A DNA stretch of 64,000 bases from Nocardioides szechwanensis (GCF_900103935.1 NZ_FNIC01000003.1:310001-374000), one strand, 5' to 3'. Positions 10,811 through 19,636 are shown, numbered from the stretch's first letter. Notes: generated by a model not told the origin, from the sequence alone. Numbers and translations: made by a program.

Positions 10811-12043
10811 TCAGTCGATCACACCGAGCGCGGCGCCCTCGTCGTCGGTCCACCCGTCCTCGTCGAGGAAGAGGTTGCGTCTCGGGTCCTTCTCGTCCCG
10901 GTCGCGCTTGGTGCCGCGACCGCGGCCGCCGGGGGCTCCCTCTCCGGCCGCGCCACGGCCGCCGGCACCGCCCTGGCCACCACGTGTCCCACCGCGTGAG
11001 CCACGCCCGGCAGGGGCACCTGGAGAGGCGGCTCCGCCGCGCGTTCCGGCGGCAGCACCGCGCCCGAGGGCACCGGGCGCGCCCGGTCGACCACCAGCGC
11101 CGATGGGGCGCACCGGAGTGCCGCCGGCGGCCGACGACAGTGCTCCACGGATGGCGCCGCCGGCGAGGCCACCGACCGCTCCCGCGGCGAGGCCACCGGC
11201 CACACCGGCGCTCAGCCCGGACGGTGACGACGTGCTGAGAGGAGGCGTGGTCGTCGGAGGCGTGCCGGGAGGTTGCGGGTTGGGGGGCAGCGGGGGTTCC
11301 GGGGGGAGCGGCGGCTCCGGCGGGAGCGGCGGCTCCGGAGGCGGGGGCGGGAAGCAGATGGGCGGCTCGGGCGGCCGCGGCGGTCTGGGCGGCCGCGGCT
11401 CGTCGAAGGTGCCGACGCCGGGGTCGCGGGGCGGTCGGCCGGTGCCTTTGAGCGGGGTCCCGCCGCCACCGCCACCGCCGTTGCCGCCACCACCGGGCCC
11501 GTCCGTGATCGGGTCGGGGTCGCCGTGAATCTGCTTCATCTTCTCGGTCGACACGTCGTAGTCGGCCTCGAGAGCGGTGCGGATCTTGCGCGCCCGGCGT
11601 TCGTGCTTCTCGAACTCGGCCTGGTAGTCGGACGCGGCCTGACCGTCGCGGGCCTCCCGGTTGAGGGCCTCCAGCGGCGTCTCGTCGAGGCCGGGCGTCT
11701 CCTTCGTGGGTGGCTTGGGCTCCTTGGCCTCGAGTGCCTTGGCGTCCTCCTCGGCCGTGAAGATCGCGTCGCCGGCGTCGTCGAGCGCACCGCCGGCCAG
11801 GGCCATCTGGTCGGCTCGCTCGGAGACGCGGGAGTGCACCCGGTCGAACGCCGCCTGGGCGGCCGCGCCGGTCTCGCCGCCGAAGTGCTCGCGGATGTCG
11901 GGGCTGCACTTGGCCAGGGCAGCCGCGACGTCGCGCAGCACCTTGGCCCCGTCGTGCCAGTCGGTCGCCGCGAGCCGGACCCGGCCGAGCTCGACGCCGC
12001 TCAAGGCGGTCTGCAGCTGGGCGACCTGCTCACCGTTGGCCAT
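10811..12043 (-). CDS. Proline-rich WXG100/PPE-like ESX-associated protein, probable substrate
   Basis: A 410-aa protein encoded inside the ESX operon. The N-terminal ~130 residues are helical and resemble the ESX substrate fold (QLQTALSGVELGRVRLAATDWHDGAKVLRDVAAALAKC). A proline-rich segment follows with EPPLPP hexapeptide repeats near 240-262, then a Gly/Ala-rich region (280-385), and an acidic end RNLFLDEDGWTDDEGAALG. No Sec signal or transmembrane helix is seen. ATG 12041-12043 overlaps the upstream stop as TGATG. A role as a secreted effector or cell-wall protein is an inference from context. Confidence 0.75.
   Translation of the reverse strand: MANGEQVAQLQTALSGVELGRVRLAATDWHDGAKVLRDVAAALAKCSPDIREHFGGETGAAAQAAFDRVHSRVSERADQMALAGGALDDAGDAIFTAEEDAKALEAKEPKPPTKETPGLDETPLEALNREARDGQAASDYQAEFEKHERRARKIRTALEADYDVSTEKMKQIHGDPDPITDGPGGGGNGGGGGGGTPLKGTGRPPRDPGVGTFDEPRPPRPPRPPEPPICFPPPPPEPPLPPEPPLPPEPPLPPNPQPPGTPPTTTPPLSTSSPSGLSAGVAGGLAAGAVGGLAGGAIRGALSSAAGGTPVRPIGAGGRPGAPGALGRGAAAGTRGGAASPGAPAGRGSRGGTRGGQGGAGGRGAAGEGAPGGRGRGTKRDRDEKDPRRNLFLDEDGWTDDEGAALGVID
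11288..11340. repeat. 18-bp tandem repeat encoding EPPLPP units
   Basis: Within the proline-rich ESX-associated gene an 18-bp unit (GGCGGCTCCGGCGGGAGC on the plus strand) recurs about three times with few changes. On the coding strand each unit gives the six residues Pro-Pro-Leu-Pro-Pro-Glu. Such runs expand or contract by slippage, so repeat number may vary between strains. Confidence 0.8.
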
Positions 12044-12504
12044 CAGGCTCCCGTCCCCTCGTTCGTGGCGCCGCCGTCCGACGGGCTGTCGGGGTAGGCG
12101 TCGCGGGCTCCCTGCTCCTGCTGCTCAGAGGCGGAGAAGTCGCTGTGGCTCGCCAGGATCTCGACGGCCTGCCGCTGCACCGACAGGTCGGCCCCCGCCG
12201 TCTCGTCGGCACCGACGACGAGCTGGACGGCGTACGAGACGCCCTCGGCGAAGCCCACGAGGTCGGTCATGAAGGAGTCGAGGGTCTCCTGGATGACGAC
12301 CCGCGCCTTGTCGTGGTGGAAGCCCAGCAGGCCGCCCTTGTCGCCGGCGCCGAACGCGGTCACGGGGAGCGGGTCGGCAGTCATGAAGCTGCTCGTCTCG
12401 ATCAGCTCCGCGCCGTCCTGGAGGGCGGCCGACACGGCCTGGATGGCCTCCTCGTTGACGGAGAGGTCGTGAAGGATCGAGACGACCCTGTCGATCATCA
12501 GCAT
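12043..12504 (-). CDS. Small helical ESX-associated protein, function unknown
   Basis: A 153-aa protein without signal peptide or membrane helix, sitting between the WXG100 pair and the proline-rich protein. Its body is predicted helical (LMIDRVVSILHDLSVNEEAIQAVSAALQDGAELIETSSFM...), with a low-complexity Ser/Gly-rich C-terminus. I recognise no named domain. AAGGA about 10 bases before the ATG supports the start. It may be a WXG100-related substrate or a partner of the downstream protein; the overlap TGATG with that gene argues for coupled production. Confidence 0.7.
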   Translation of the reverse strand: MLMIDRVVSILHDLSVNEEAIQAVSAALQDGAELIETSSFMTADPLPVTAFGAGDKGGLLGFHHDKARVVIQETLDSFMTDLVGFAEGVSYAVQLVVGADETAGADLSVQRQAVEILASHSDFSASEQQEQGARDAYPDSPSDGGATNEGTGA

Positions 12505-12567
12505 GACGTGGGAGTCCTTAGCTCCTGACCAGGTCAGGGGAGGGAGCGAGCGGGTGAGACGGCGACA

Positions 12568-12598
12568 AAGGGGGTCGGCACCGAGTGCCGACCCCCTT
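12568..12598 (-). terminator. Strong hairpin after the WXG100 pair
   Basis: A perfect 14-bp inverted repeat (12568-12581 with 12585-12598, triloop CGA) lies between the second WXG100 gene and the following ESX genes. On the minus strand the GC-rich stem is followed only by TTTGTCG, so termination may be partial. It would let the esx pair be transcribed at higher level than the genes after it. Confidence 0.75.
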
Positions 12599-12624
12599 CC
12601 GTCCTGTCCGTCCGTGCCGCGAGA

Positions 12625-12921
12625 TCAGATCTCGAACTGGGCGGCGCCGCGCTTGTCGGCGGCCATGTACTCGGCGTTGGACTGGTAGACCGTCTGGCTG
12701 CTCTTGTCGAGCAGGTCCCGCATCTCCTGGATGGCCCAGTCCCACTTGGCCTTGGAGATCGTGTACTGCGACTGCGCCTGACCGACCCACTGGCTACGCA
12801 GCGGCTCGAGCTCAGACTCGAGGCGGTTCATGCGGTCGTCGATGTCCTTGACCTTCTGGTACATGTCGGCCGCGGCCTGGTCCACGGCACCGTGGTTGAC
12901 CTTGATTCCGTCGAGGTTCAT
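12625..12921 (-). CDS. WXG100 family type VII secretion target
   Basis: A 98-aa helix-turn-helix protein, the standard WXG100 size, with the central W-V-G turn (SQWVGQAQSQY, W45). Near the C-terminus YMAAD fits the YxxxD/E secretion signal recognised by the EccC ATPase. It is paired with the WXG100 gene just upstream, so the two likely form an EsxA/EsxB-type heterodimer. The signal makes this one the EsxB-like partner. Confidence 0.92.
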   Translation of the reverse strand: MNLDGIKVNHGAVDQAAADMYQKVKDIDDRMNRLESELEPLRSQWVGQAQSQYTISKAKWDWAIQEMRDLLDKSSQTVYQSNAEYMAADKRGAAQFEI

Positions 12922-12949
12922 TGGTGTGCTCCTAGTCCGGTAGCGGCCG

Positions 12950-13270
12950 TCAGCCGAGCTTGTGGGTGAGGTTGGTGAAGTTGCTGCCCTGCGCGTCATC
13001 GGTGTTGATGTTGTCGCGCTCGGTGACGCCGAGGGAGTTCTCGAACTCGTTGAGCGCGTCGACGATGACCTGCTGCTTCTCGGTCCAGGCCTGCTGCAGG
13101 GCGAAGAACGCCGTGGCGCCCTGGCCGCCCCAGCGGCCCTGGACCTGCGAGATCTGGTCGGTCAGCTGACGGCTGATGGTGTTGAAGTCGCTGCGAGCAT
13201 CGGCCACCATCCCCGCGGCACGGGTGAGTACACCTTCGCCTTGGCCGAACTCGTTGGAGTTTTCGGACAT
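12950..13270 (-). CDS. WXG100 family type VII secretion target
   Basis: A 106-aa protein with the turn W-G-G (QGRWGGQGATAFFALQQAW), flanked by two long helices. GGAG sits 8 bases before ATG at 13270, which gives MSENSNEFGQGEGVL; a longer upstream reading would add an unrelated 41-residue tail. It lacks an obvious YxxxD/E motif and is probably the EsxA-like partner of the next gene. As first gene of its transcript it follows a 157-base non-coding stretch holding the promoter. Confidence 0.9.
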   Translation of the reverse strand: MSENSNEFGQGEGVLTRAAGMVADARSDFNTISRQLTDQISQVQGRWGGQGATAFFALQQAWTEKQQVIVDALNEFENSLGVTERDNINTDDAQGSNFTNLTHKLG

Positions 13271-13427
13271 GTCGCCTTCTCCTTCAATGTCTGGCGGCAT
13301 GTCGCCGCTCATTCGTGGGGTCGTTCTCAAGAGGTCTGTTCCGAGTGGTGCAGTGGTGTCAGATCTGGGTCCGTCTCGGTCCGATCCGGACAACCACGTC
13401 TCTACCCGGGGGCTAACCCCCTAAACC
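13271..13427 (-). promoter_or_regulatory. Leader and promoter region of the esx transcript
   Basis: 157 bases between the EccD-like gene and the first WXG100 gene, both on the minus strand. It is less GC-rich than the coding DNA. A short hairpin GGGGG-CTAA-CCCCC at 13408-13421 follows the EccD-like stop and could end that transcript. I see no clear -10/-35 pair, so the promoter itself is placed here only by elimination. Confidence 0.4.
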
Positions 13428-14822
13428 TCAGCCTGTCAATTCCCACAGCTGCCGGAAGAGCCCGACGGCGACCACGACGGACCCGACTGCGAACGACCCG
13501 CACAGTGCCTCGGCGACCTCGGCGCGGCGCGACCACCACGCCGACCGCCACCCCCGCCCGAGGGCCACGGAGGCGACAATCACCAAGCAGGCAAGGGAAA
13601 TCGCCACGATCCCGAGGGTCAGCACCGTGTCGACCTCGGCGTCGGTGAACAGCGCGACGAGCAGGAAGATCCAGCACGCCAGCCCGGCGGCGCGGAGCAG
13701 CGCCCGCGCCGCTGTGTTGCGATAGCTGCGGGCTGTGAAGAGCAGCGTCGCGCCGGCAAACCCGACCAGGCAGCGCGCGCCGACCCAGTCGTGGCGCTGG
13801 GTCGCGGTCTCGAGCAGCAGCGGTGCCGAGATCACGACCGTCGCCAGGATCGCGGCGCAGGCCGCGGTGACGAGACGGGTGCCGCGCTCGGCCACCACCT
13901 CGATCGCGTGGGGAGGTACGACGATCCGGCCACGGCGACCGGTGGGCCGGTCACGCGCCGACCAGGCCGTGACCGCCAGCCGCTCGAGGTCGATCAGGAA
14001 CTGGTCGGGCACGTCGACGGCGAGGGTGGGCACGAACCGGGCCGCGAGCATGGCGAGCACCAGCAGCAAGGTCCAGGCGACCTGCGGCCGGAAGTCGAGC
14101 AGGGCCACACCGCACGTGACGACGAACGCCGCCACGCCGACGACGACCCAGACCCGCAGCGCCTCCTCCGAGTGCTGGTCGAGCGCGCGGGCGACGGCCG
14201 CGGTCACTGCGGCGGTGAGGGCGGCGACACCGACGATCGTCGGCAGGCGCTCGGGGGCGGGGTCCCAGGCGACCACGAACGCGGCCGAGGCCGCGAAGGC
14301 CGGCGCCGCGAGGATCCGGTGTGGTGCGTAGCGCCCGAACGGCAGCACACCCACCACGGCAGCCCCCGCCAGCAGCCAGACGGCGACCGAGCGCAGGTCG
14401 GACGGCTCCTCCTGCGAGGCGAACCAGCCGGCCAGCAGCGCGACGCCGGCGCTCACGCAGAACCACAGCACGGAGATCGCACCGGGTGCCTCCAGTGCCG
14501 GCCCAGCCCTGCGCGAAGAGGTGCGATCGGCCGGGCGGCGCCGTCGGGACGCGGTGGGAGTCGGCGTCGCGGAGCCGTGCAGCAGCGCGACGAGCAGCGA
14601 GCCCGACCGCACCCCGGCACCCTCCAGCGACTCCTCGGGGTCGAGGGCCTGGCCCAGCCCCGTGAGGAGCGTGGGCACCGCCGGCATCCGCGCCTGGGCG
14701 GCGTACTCGATCGCGACGTCACCGGCGGAGGCGCCGGCAGGGACGACCAGGTCGAGCACCCCGGACGGGCCGTGCACGCTGAGGGACAGGCCGTCGGTGG
14801 TGTGCCCGGCTGACCCGCTCAC
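13428..14822 (-). CDS. Second EccD-like type VII secretion membrane protein
   Basis: 464 aa from a GTG at 14822 with GGGGAGGCGAC directly before it. It has the EccD plan: an N-terminal ubiquitin-like domain (LSLSVHGPSGVLDLVVPAGASAGDVAIEYAAQ is the start of it), a basic linker (SRRRRPADRTSSRR region) and eleven hydrophobic segments ending at FRQLWELTG. Sequence is diverged from the first EccD at 9355-10716 throughout, so this is not a recent duplication. It diverges from eccC. It could form EccD heterodimers or replace the missing EccE. Confidence 0.8.
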   Translation of the reverse strand: MSGSAGHTTDGLSLSVHGPSGVLDLVVPAGASAGDVAIEYAAQARMPAVPTLLTGLGQALDPEESLEGAGVRSGSLLVALLHGSATPTPTASRRRRPADRTSSRRAGPALEAPGAISVLWFCVSAGVALLAGWFASQEEPSDLRSVAVWLLAGAAVVGVLPFGRYAPHRILAAPAFAASAAFVVAWDPAPERLPTIVGVAALTAAVTAAVARALDQHSEEALRVWVVVGVAAFVVTCGVALLDFRPQVAWTLLLVLAMLAARFVPTLAVDVPDQFLIDLERLAVTAWSARDRPTGRRGRIVVPPHAIEVVAERGTRLVTAACAAILATVVISAPLLLETATQRHDWVGARCLVGFAGATLLFTARSYRNTAARALLRAAGLACWIFLLVALFTDAEVDTVLTLGIVAISLACLVIVASVALGRGWRSAWWSRRAEVAEALCGSFAVGSVVVAVGLFRQLWELTG

Positions 14823-14965
14823 GTCGCCTCCCCGAAGAAGTCCCGGACGGGACCGCCCGTCGCGCGCAGCGTAGCCGCTGGACGCTGTGCATATCATCGA
14901 GCCACCGCGGCGGGAGCGGGCCGGGCACTCTCGGGCACGGATGGTCTACGGCGAGGACTGATGAG
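14823..14965. promoter_or_regulatory. Divergent promoter region between eccD2 and eccC
   Basis: 143 bases separate the GTG of the EccD-like gene (minus) and the TTG of eccC (plus), so both promoters must lie here unless transcription enters from outside. A possible -10 TACGCT for the minus strand lies near 14868-14873. No palindrome clear enough to name an operator was seen. Confidence 0.45.
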
Positions 14966-17900
14966 TTGAGCACGACGCTTCGCGGAGCACGGGTCGACGA
15001 GCCGGAGATGCCGACCGGACAGCTGGTTCTCCAGCCGCCGCCGCAGATCCAGCCCAACGAGGGCGCGGCCGGCGTGATGATGAACGCCATCCCGATGCTC
15101 GGCAGCCTCGGCTCGATCGTGCTCGTCGCGACGATGAGCTCCCGGAGCACCGGAGGCAACGGGATCCGCTTCATCGCGGCCGGCATGTTCCTCTTCGCCA
15201 CGATCGGCTTCATCGTCGTGCAGATCGACCGGCAGCGTAAGCAGCGCGCCCAGCAGGTCACCGGCTCTCGCACGGAGTACCTCCGCTACCTCAACAACGT
15301 CCGCAAGGTCGCCCGCGAGTCCGCCGACCAGCAGCGCCGGGCCCTGACCTGGCACCACCCCGACCCCGGCTCCCTCCCGGCCATCGCCGAGGAGCGCTCC
15401 CGCATCTGGGAGCACTCGACCAGCGACCCCAACTTCCTGCACGTCCGCTACGGCCTGTGCGCCCAGCCGTTGGCCCTCGAGCTGGTGCCACCGGAGAGCG
15501 CGCCCATCGACGAGGTCGACCCCGCCGCCGCCTCCGCCCTGCACCGGCTGCTGGTCGTGCACCGGCTGCAGCCCGACCTGCCGGCGTCGATCGACCTGCG
15601 CGCCTTCGACCGGGTGGAGCTCTGCGGCGACGAGGCGGAGGCCCGCGGGCTGGCCCGCGCGATGATCTGTTCGGCCACCGCGTTCCACTCCCCCGAGCAC
15701 CTGGTCGTCGCGGTGCTCTCCTCCGAGCAGCACCTCGCGCACTGGGACTGGATCAAGTGGCTACCGCACGCGCAGAGCACCCAGCTCACCGATGCCGTGG
15801 GCCCGATGCGGATGGTGACCACGTCGCTGGCCGACCTGGCCAGCCTGCTGCCCCCCGACCTCAGCGACCGGCCACGCTTCGGCGCCGACGAGCGCCCGGC
15901 CACGCCCCACATCCTGCTGATCACCGACGACGTCGAGCTGCCGCCCGGCAACCACGTCATCCCGCCCGACGGCCTCCACGGGGTCACCGTGCTGGACCTG
16001 CCCGCCCACTGGGGAGAGCTCGACGACCCGAGCCGGCTCCGGGTCCAGTTCGAGGACGTACCCGTCGCGAGTGACGGCCAGGTGCCGGTGCTGGCACTGC
16101 GGCTGCGCGAGGAGCCCGTGCGGGCCAAGGCCGACCAGTGCGACCTCGCCACCGCCGAGGCGTTCGCCCGGCGCCTCACCCCGCTCCACACGGTGGCCGC
16201 CGGCACGACCGAGCCCGCCAGCGGCGAGATCACCGGCCCCACCGACTTCATGGACCTCCTCGGTCTGGGCGACGTACGCCGCTTCGACCCGGTCGCCGCC
16301 TGGCGACCGCGCCCGGCCCGCGACCGGCTGCGCGTGCCGATCGGGCTCGGCGAGGGCGGCGGCCTGGTCCACCTCGACATCAAGGAGTCCGCCCAGCAGG
16401 GCATGGGCCCGCACGGGCTGGTGATCGGCGCGACCGGCTCGGGCAAGTCGGAGTTCCTGCGCACGCTCGTCCTCGGGCTGGCCATGACCCACTCCCCCGA
16501 GCAGCTCAACATGGTGCTGGTCGACTTCAAGGGCGGCGCGACGTTCGCCGGCATGTCCCACATGCCCCATGTCTCCGCGGTCATCACCAACCTCGCCAAC
16601 GAGCTCACCCTGGTCGACCGCATGCAGGACGCCCTGTCGGGCGAGATGGTGCGCCGCCAGGAGCTGCTGCGCGACGCCGGCAACTACGCCTCGATCCGCG
16701 ACTACGAGAAGGCCCGCGTCAGCGGCGAAGAGCTCGAGCCGATGCCGTCGCTCTTCGTCGTCGTCGACGAGTTCTCGGAGATGCTCTCGGCCAAGCCGGA
16801 GTTCATCGACCTGTTCGTGGCGATCGGCCGCCTCGGTCGCTCCCTCGGCCTCCACCTGCTGCTGGCGTCCCAGCGCCTCGAGGAGGGCCGCCTGCGCGGC
16901 CTCGAGTCACACCTGTCCTACCGGGTCGGGCTGCGCACGTTCAGCGCCCAGGAGTCGCGCGCGGTCCTCGGCGTCCCCGACGCCTACGAGCTGCCGGCGG
17001 TGCCCGGCCTCGGTTTCCTCAAGCCCGACCCGACCTCGCTGATCCGGTTCAAGGCGGCCTACGTCTCCGGGCCGCCGTCCGGCCGGGTGCGCATCCGTCG
17101 CGACGAGGGCGGCCACCTCCAGGGGATCCTGCCGTTCACGATCTCCGAGGTGCACAAGCTCGAGGCCGCGGACCAGGAGCCGGAGCCCGAGCCCCAGGTC
17201 GAGCCCGACAGCCAGGAGACGCTGCTCGACATCGCCGTCGAGCACATGGTGGGTCACGGCCCCGCCGCCCACCAGGTGTGGCTGCCGCCGCTCGACGTGC
17301 CCGACACCCTCGACGAGCTGATGCCCGACCTGGTCGCCGACCCCGACCTCGGGCTGGTCTCCAAGCAGTGGCGGGCCCTGGGCGGGCTCGTCGTACCGCT
17401 GGGCACCGTCGACCGCCCGCGCGAGCAGCGCCGCGACACCCTCACCATCAACCTGAGCGGCTCCGGGGGCCACGTGGCCGTCGTCGGCGGCCCGCGCAGC
17501 GGCAAGAGCACCATGCTGCGCACGATTGTGACCAGCATGGCGCTGACCACGACGCCCGCCGAGTCGCAGTTCTTCGTGCTCGACTTCGGTGGCGGCACCT
17601 TCGCGCCCATGGTCAACCTGCCCCACGTCGCCGGCGTCGGCACGCGCTCCGAGCCCGACGTCGTACGCCGGATCATGGCCGAGGTCGGCGGGGTCGTCGA
17701 CCGCCGCGAGGCCTACTTCCGTGCCAACGGCATCGACTCGATCGAGACCTACCGCTCGCGCCGCGCGCAGGGTCGCGCCGACGACGGCTACGGCGACGTC
17801 TTCCTCGTCGTCGACGGCTGGAGCACGCTGCGCTCCGACTTCGACGACCTCGAGATGGAGATCCAGCAGCTGGCGTCGCGGGGCCTGACGTTCGGGCTCC

Positions 17901-18979
17901 ACATCGTGACCGGCGCCTCCCGCTGGGCCGACTTCCGGGCCGCGATGCGCGACCTGTTCGGCACCCGCCTGGAGCTGCGCCTCGGCGACGCGATGGACTC
18001 CGAGATCGACCGCAAGATCGCCCAGCTGGTGCCCACGGGCCGCCCCGGTCGCGGGCTGGTCCAGAGCAAGCTGCACTTCCTGGCCGCGCTGCCGCGCATC
18101 GACGGCCAGCCCTCCGCCGAGACGCTCGGCGACGGGGTCGACGAGCTGATCACCCGGGTCGCTGCCTCCTGGCGCGGTCCGACCGGACCGAAGCTCCGTC
18201 TCCTTCCCGAGCGCATCGAGCTGGCGGAGGTCCGCGAGATGGTGGAGGCCGGCACCAACGGCGTCGCCGCCGGCGAGGGCGAGCGCCGCATCCTGCTCGG
18301 CATCAACGAGAAGGAGCTCGCGCCGGTCGCTCTCAACCCCGACACCGAGCCGCACCTGCTGGTCTTCGGCGACGGCCGCTCGGGCAAGAGCGCGATCCTG
18401 CGCACCTACGCCCACGAGGTGATGCGCGCCTACACGCCGAAGGAGGCGCAGATCGTCGTCGTCGACTACCGACGCTCCCTGCTCGGAGAGGTACCGGAGG
18501 ACTACCTCCTCAACTACCTCACCTCCGCCACCCAGGCGGCGCCGGCGCTCAAGGACCTCGCGACCTACCTCGAGAGCCGGATCCCCGGCCCGGACGTGAC
18601 GCCCGAGCAGCTGCGCAGCCGCACGTGGTGGACCGGCGCCGAGGTGTTCGTGCTCGTCGACGACTACGACCTGGTCGCCACCCAGCAGACCTCGCCGGTC
18701 GCCCTGCTTCAGCCGCTGCTCGCCCAGGCTCGCGACGTCGGGCTGCACGTGGCCGTCGCCCGCCGCTCCGGTGGTGCGTCGCGGGCGCTCTACGAGCCGG
18801 TCATCCAGTCGATGCGTGACCTCGCCATGCCCGGCCTGATGCTCTCCGGCAACCCCGACGAGGGCCCGCTGCTCGGCAACCTGCGTCCGGTCCCGCTGCT
18901 CCCCGGCCGCGGCCGCCTGATCACTCGCGACCGCGGCACCGAGATGATCCAGGCCGCTTGGACGGAGCCCACGCTGTGA
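14966..18979 (+). CDS. eccC: Type VII secretion ATPase EccC (FtsK/SpoIIIE type)
   Basis: The motor of the ESX system, 1337 aa in one chain. After two N-terminal membrane helices (about 37-80) and a stalk domain come three ATPase domains. Walker A motifs are GATGSGKS (about 488-495), GGPRSGKS (about 842-849) and GDGRSGKS (about 1135-1142), and Walker B-like strands are MVLVDFKGG, FFVLDFGGG and IVVVDYRRS. The C-terminal domain normally binds the YxxxD/E signal of WXG100 partners. The start is TTG (MSTTLRGARV); a weak GAGG lies upstream. It is the single-chain form, as in ESX-2, ESX-3 and ESX-4 type systems rather than split EccCa/EccCb. Confidence 0.95.
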   Translation: MSTTLRGARVDEPEMPTGQLVLQPPPQIQPNEGAAGVMMNAIPMLGSLGSIVLVATMSSRSTGGNGIRFIAAGMFLFATIGFIVVQIDRQRKQRAQQVTGSRTEYLRYLNNVRKVARESADQQRRALTWHHPDPGSLPAIAEERSRIWEHSTSDPNFLHVRYGLCAQPLALELVPPESAPIDEVDPAAASALHRLLVVHRLQPDLPASIDLRAFDRVELCGDEAEARGLARAMICSATAFHSPEHLVVAVLSSEQHLAHWDWIKWLPHAQSTQLTDAVGPMRMVTTSLADLASLLPPDLSDRPRFGADERPATPHILLITDDVELPPGNHVIPPDGLHGVTVLDLPAHWGELDDPSRLRVQFEDVPVASDGQVPVLALRLREEPVRAKADQCDLATAEAFARRLTPLHTVAAGTTEPASGEITGPTDFMDLLGLGDVRRFDPVAAWRPRPARDRLRVPIGLGEGGGLVHLDIKESAQQGMGPHGLVIGATGSGKSEFLRTLVLGLAMTHSPEQLNMVLVDFKGGATFAGMSHMPHVSAVITNLANELTLVDRMQDALSGEMVRRQELLRDAGNYASIRDYEKARVSGEELEPMPSLFVVVDEFSEMLSAKPEFIDLFVAIGRLGRSLGLHLLLASQRLEEGRLRGLESHLSYRVGLRTFSAQESRAVLGVPDAYELPAVPGLGFLKPDPTSLIRFKAAYVSGPPSGRVRIRRDEGGHLQGILPFTISEVHKLEAADQEPEPEPQVEPDSQETLLDIAVEHMVGHGPAAHQVWLPPLDVPDTLDELMPDLVADPDLGLVSKQWRALGGLVVPLGTVDRPREQRRDTLTINLSGSGGHVAVVGGPRSGKSTMLRTIVTSMALTTTPAESQFFVLDFGGGTFAPMVNLPHVAGVGTRSEPDVVRRIMAEVGGVVDRREAYFRANGIDSIETYRSRRAQGRADDGYGDVFLVVDGWSTLRSDFDDLEMEIQQLASRGLTFGLHIVTGASRWADFRAAMRDLFGTRLELRLGDAMDSEIDRKIAQLVPTGRPGRGLVQSKLHFLAALPRIDGQPSAETLGDGVDELITRVAASWRGPTGPKLRLLPERIELAEVREMVEAGTNGVAAGEGERRILLGINEKELAPVALNPDTEPHLLVFGDGRSGKSAILRTYAHEVMRAYTPKEAQIVVVDYRRSLLGEVPEDYLLNYLTSATQAAPALKDLATYLESRIPGPDVTPEQLRSRTWWTGAEVFVLVDDYDLVATQQTSPVALLQPLLAQARDVGLHVAVARRSGGASRALYEPVIQSMRDLAMPGLMLSGNPDEGPLLGNLRPVPLLPGRGRLITRDRGTEMIQAAWTEPTL

Positions 18980-19557
18980 GGGTCCCGCTCATGGGCGCGG
19001 TGGCCATCCTGGTCCTGCTGCTCGGTGGTTGCTCCGGCGACGAGGAGCCGGAGGCCGACCCGTCGCCGGCCCCCTCGGCGAGCGACACCGGGAGCCCGTC
19101 GCCCACCGACACGACGTCGGAGACGACACCGGCGGCTCCCGAGGCGACCGGCCCGGTGCACGAGACGAGCGCGTTCACCATCCGCGGGGCCACGCCCGAC
19201 TACGTCTCCCGCGTCGTGTCCGGTGACAAGATCACGGCGCTCAGCGACCTCCGGGTCGGCGACAACGTCTACTTCTCCGTGAAGCAGGACTACGACGACT
19301 TCACGCTGGAGGAACTCGCCGACGTCTACGCCGCCGAGGCGACGTACGTCGGCAGCCTCGCCCGCCTGGCCGACACCGAGGTGGACGGCCAGCCGGCCCT
19401 CCACCTCAGCGGCAAGGCGGGCGCCAACCGGCACGCCGAGGTCTACATCATGCTGCGCGACGGCGTGGTCGTGGAGATCGACTTCGAGATGCTCTCCGAC
19501 GAGCCCGAGCGCACCCAGACGATCGCCTCGATGCTGGCGACCTTCACCTGGAAGTGA
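18976..19557 (+). CDS. Lipoprotein linked to the ESX locus
   Basis: 193 aa from a GTG whose last bases overlap the eccC stop (GTGA). The signal ends in a lipobox LLGGC with the lipidated Cys at about 19, then an acidic Ser/Thr/Pro linker (20-60) and a folded domain of about 130 residues (FTIRGATPDYVSRVVSGDKITALSDL...). The folded part recalls LpqN/LpqT-like surface lipoproteins, but I cannot confirm this. Coupling to eccC suggests a role at the outer face of the secretion complex. An ATG 18 bases upstream is possible but makes a poor signal peptide. Confidence 0.75.
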   Translation: MRVPLMGAVAILVLLLGGCSGDEEPEADPSPAPSASDTGSPSPTDTTSETTPAAPEATGPVHETSAFTIRGATPDYVSRVVSGDKITALSDLRVGDNVYFSVKQDYDDFTLEELADVYAAEATYVGSLARLADTEVDGQPALHLSGKAGANRHAEVYIMLRDGVVVEIDFEMLSDEPERTQTIASMLATFTWK

Positions 19558-19563
19558 GCCGAG

Positions 19564-19630
19564 CGGAAAGTACGGAACGAAACCGACCCTGATCGCGCGG
19601 ATCCACGTCGAAAACGTTCCGTACTTTCCG
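19564..19630. repeat. Perfect 16-bp inverted repeat between convergent genes
   Basis: CGGAAAGTACGGAACG at 19564-19579 is repeated inverted at 19615-19630, with a 35-base spacer. It fills almost the whole gap between the ESX lipoprotein and the SnoaL-like gene, which converge here. It could be a two-way terminator, a dispersed palindrome or a protein-binding site. There is no T-run after the stem on either side. Confidence 0.85.
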
Positions 19631-19636
19631 GCCCGC

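Noticed and set aside
16138-18819. A large open frame inside eccC in another frame
   Set aside because: It lies within the eccC coding sequence, has a shadow composition (Arg/Pro/Gly/His) and no domain.
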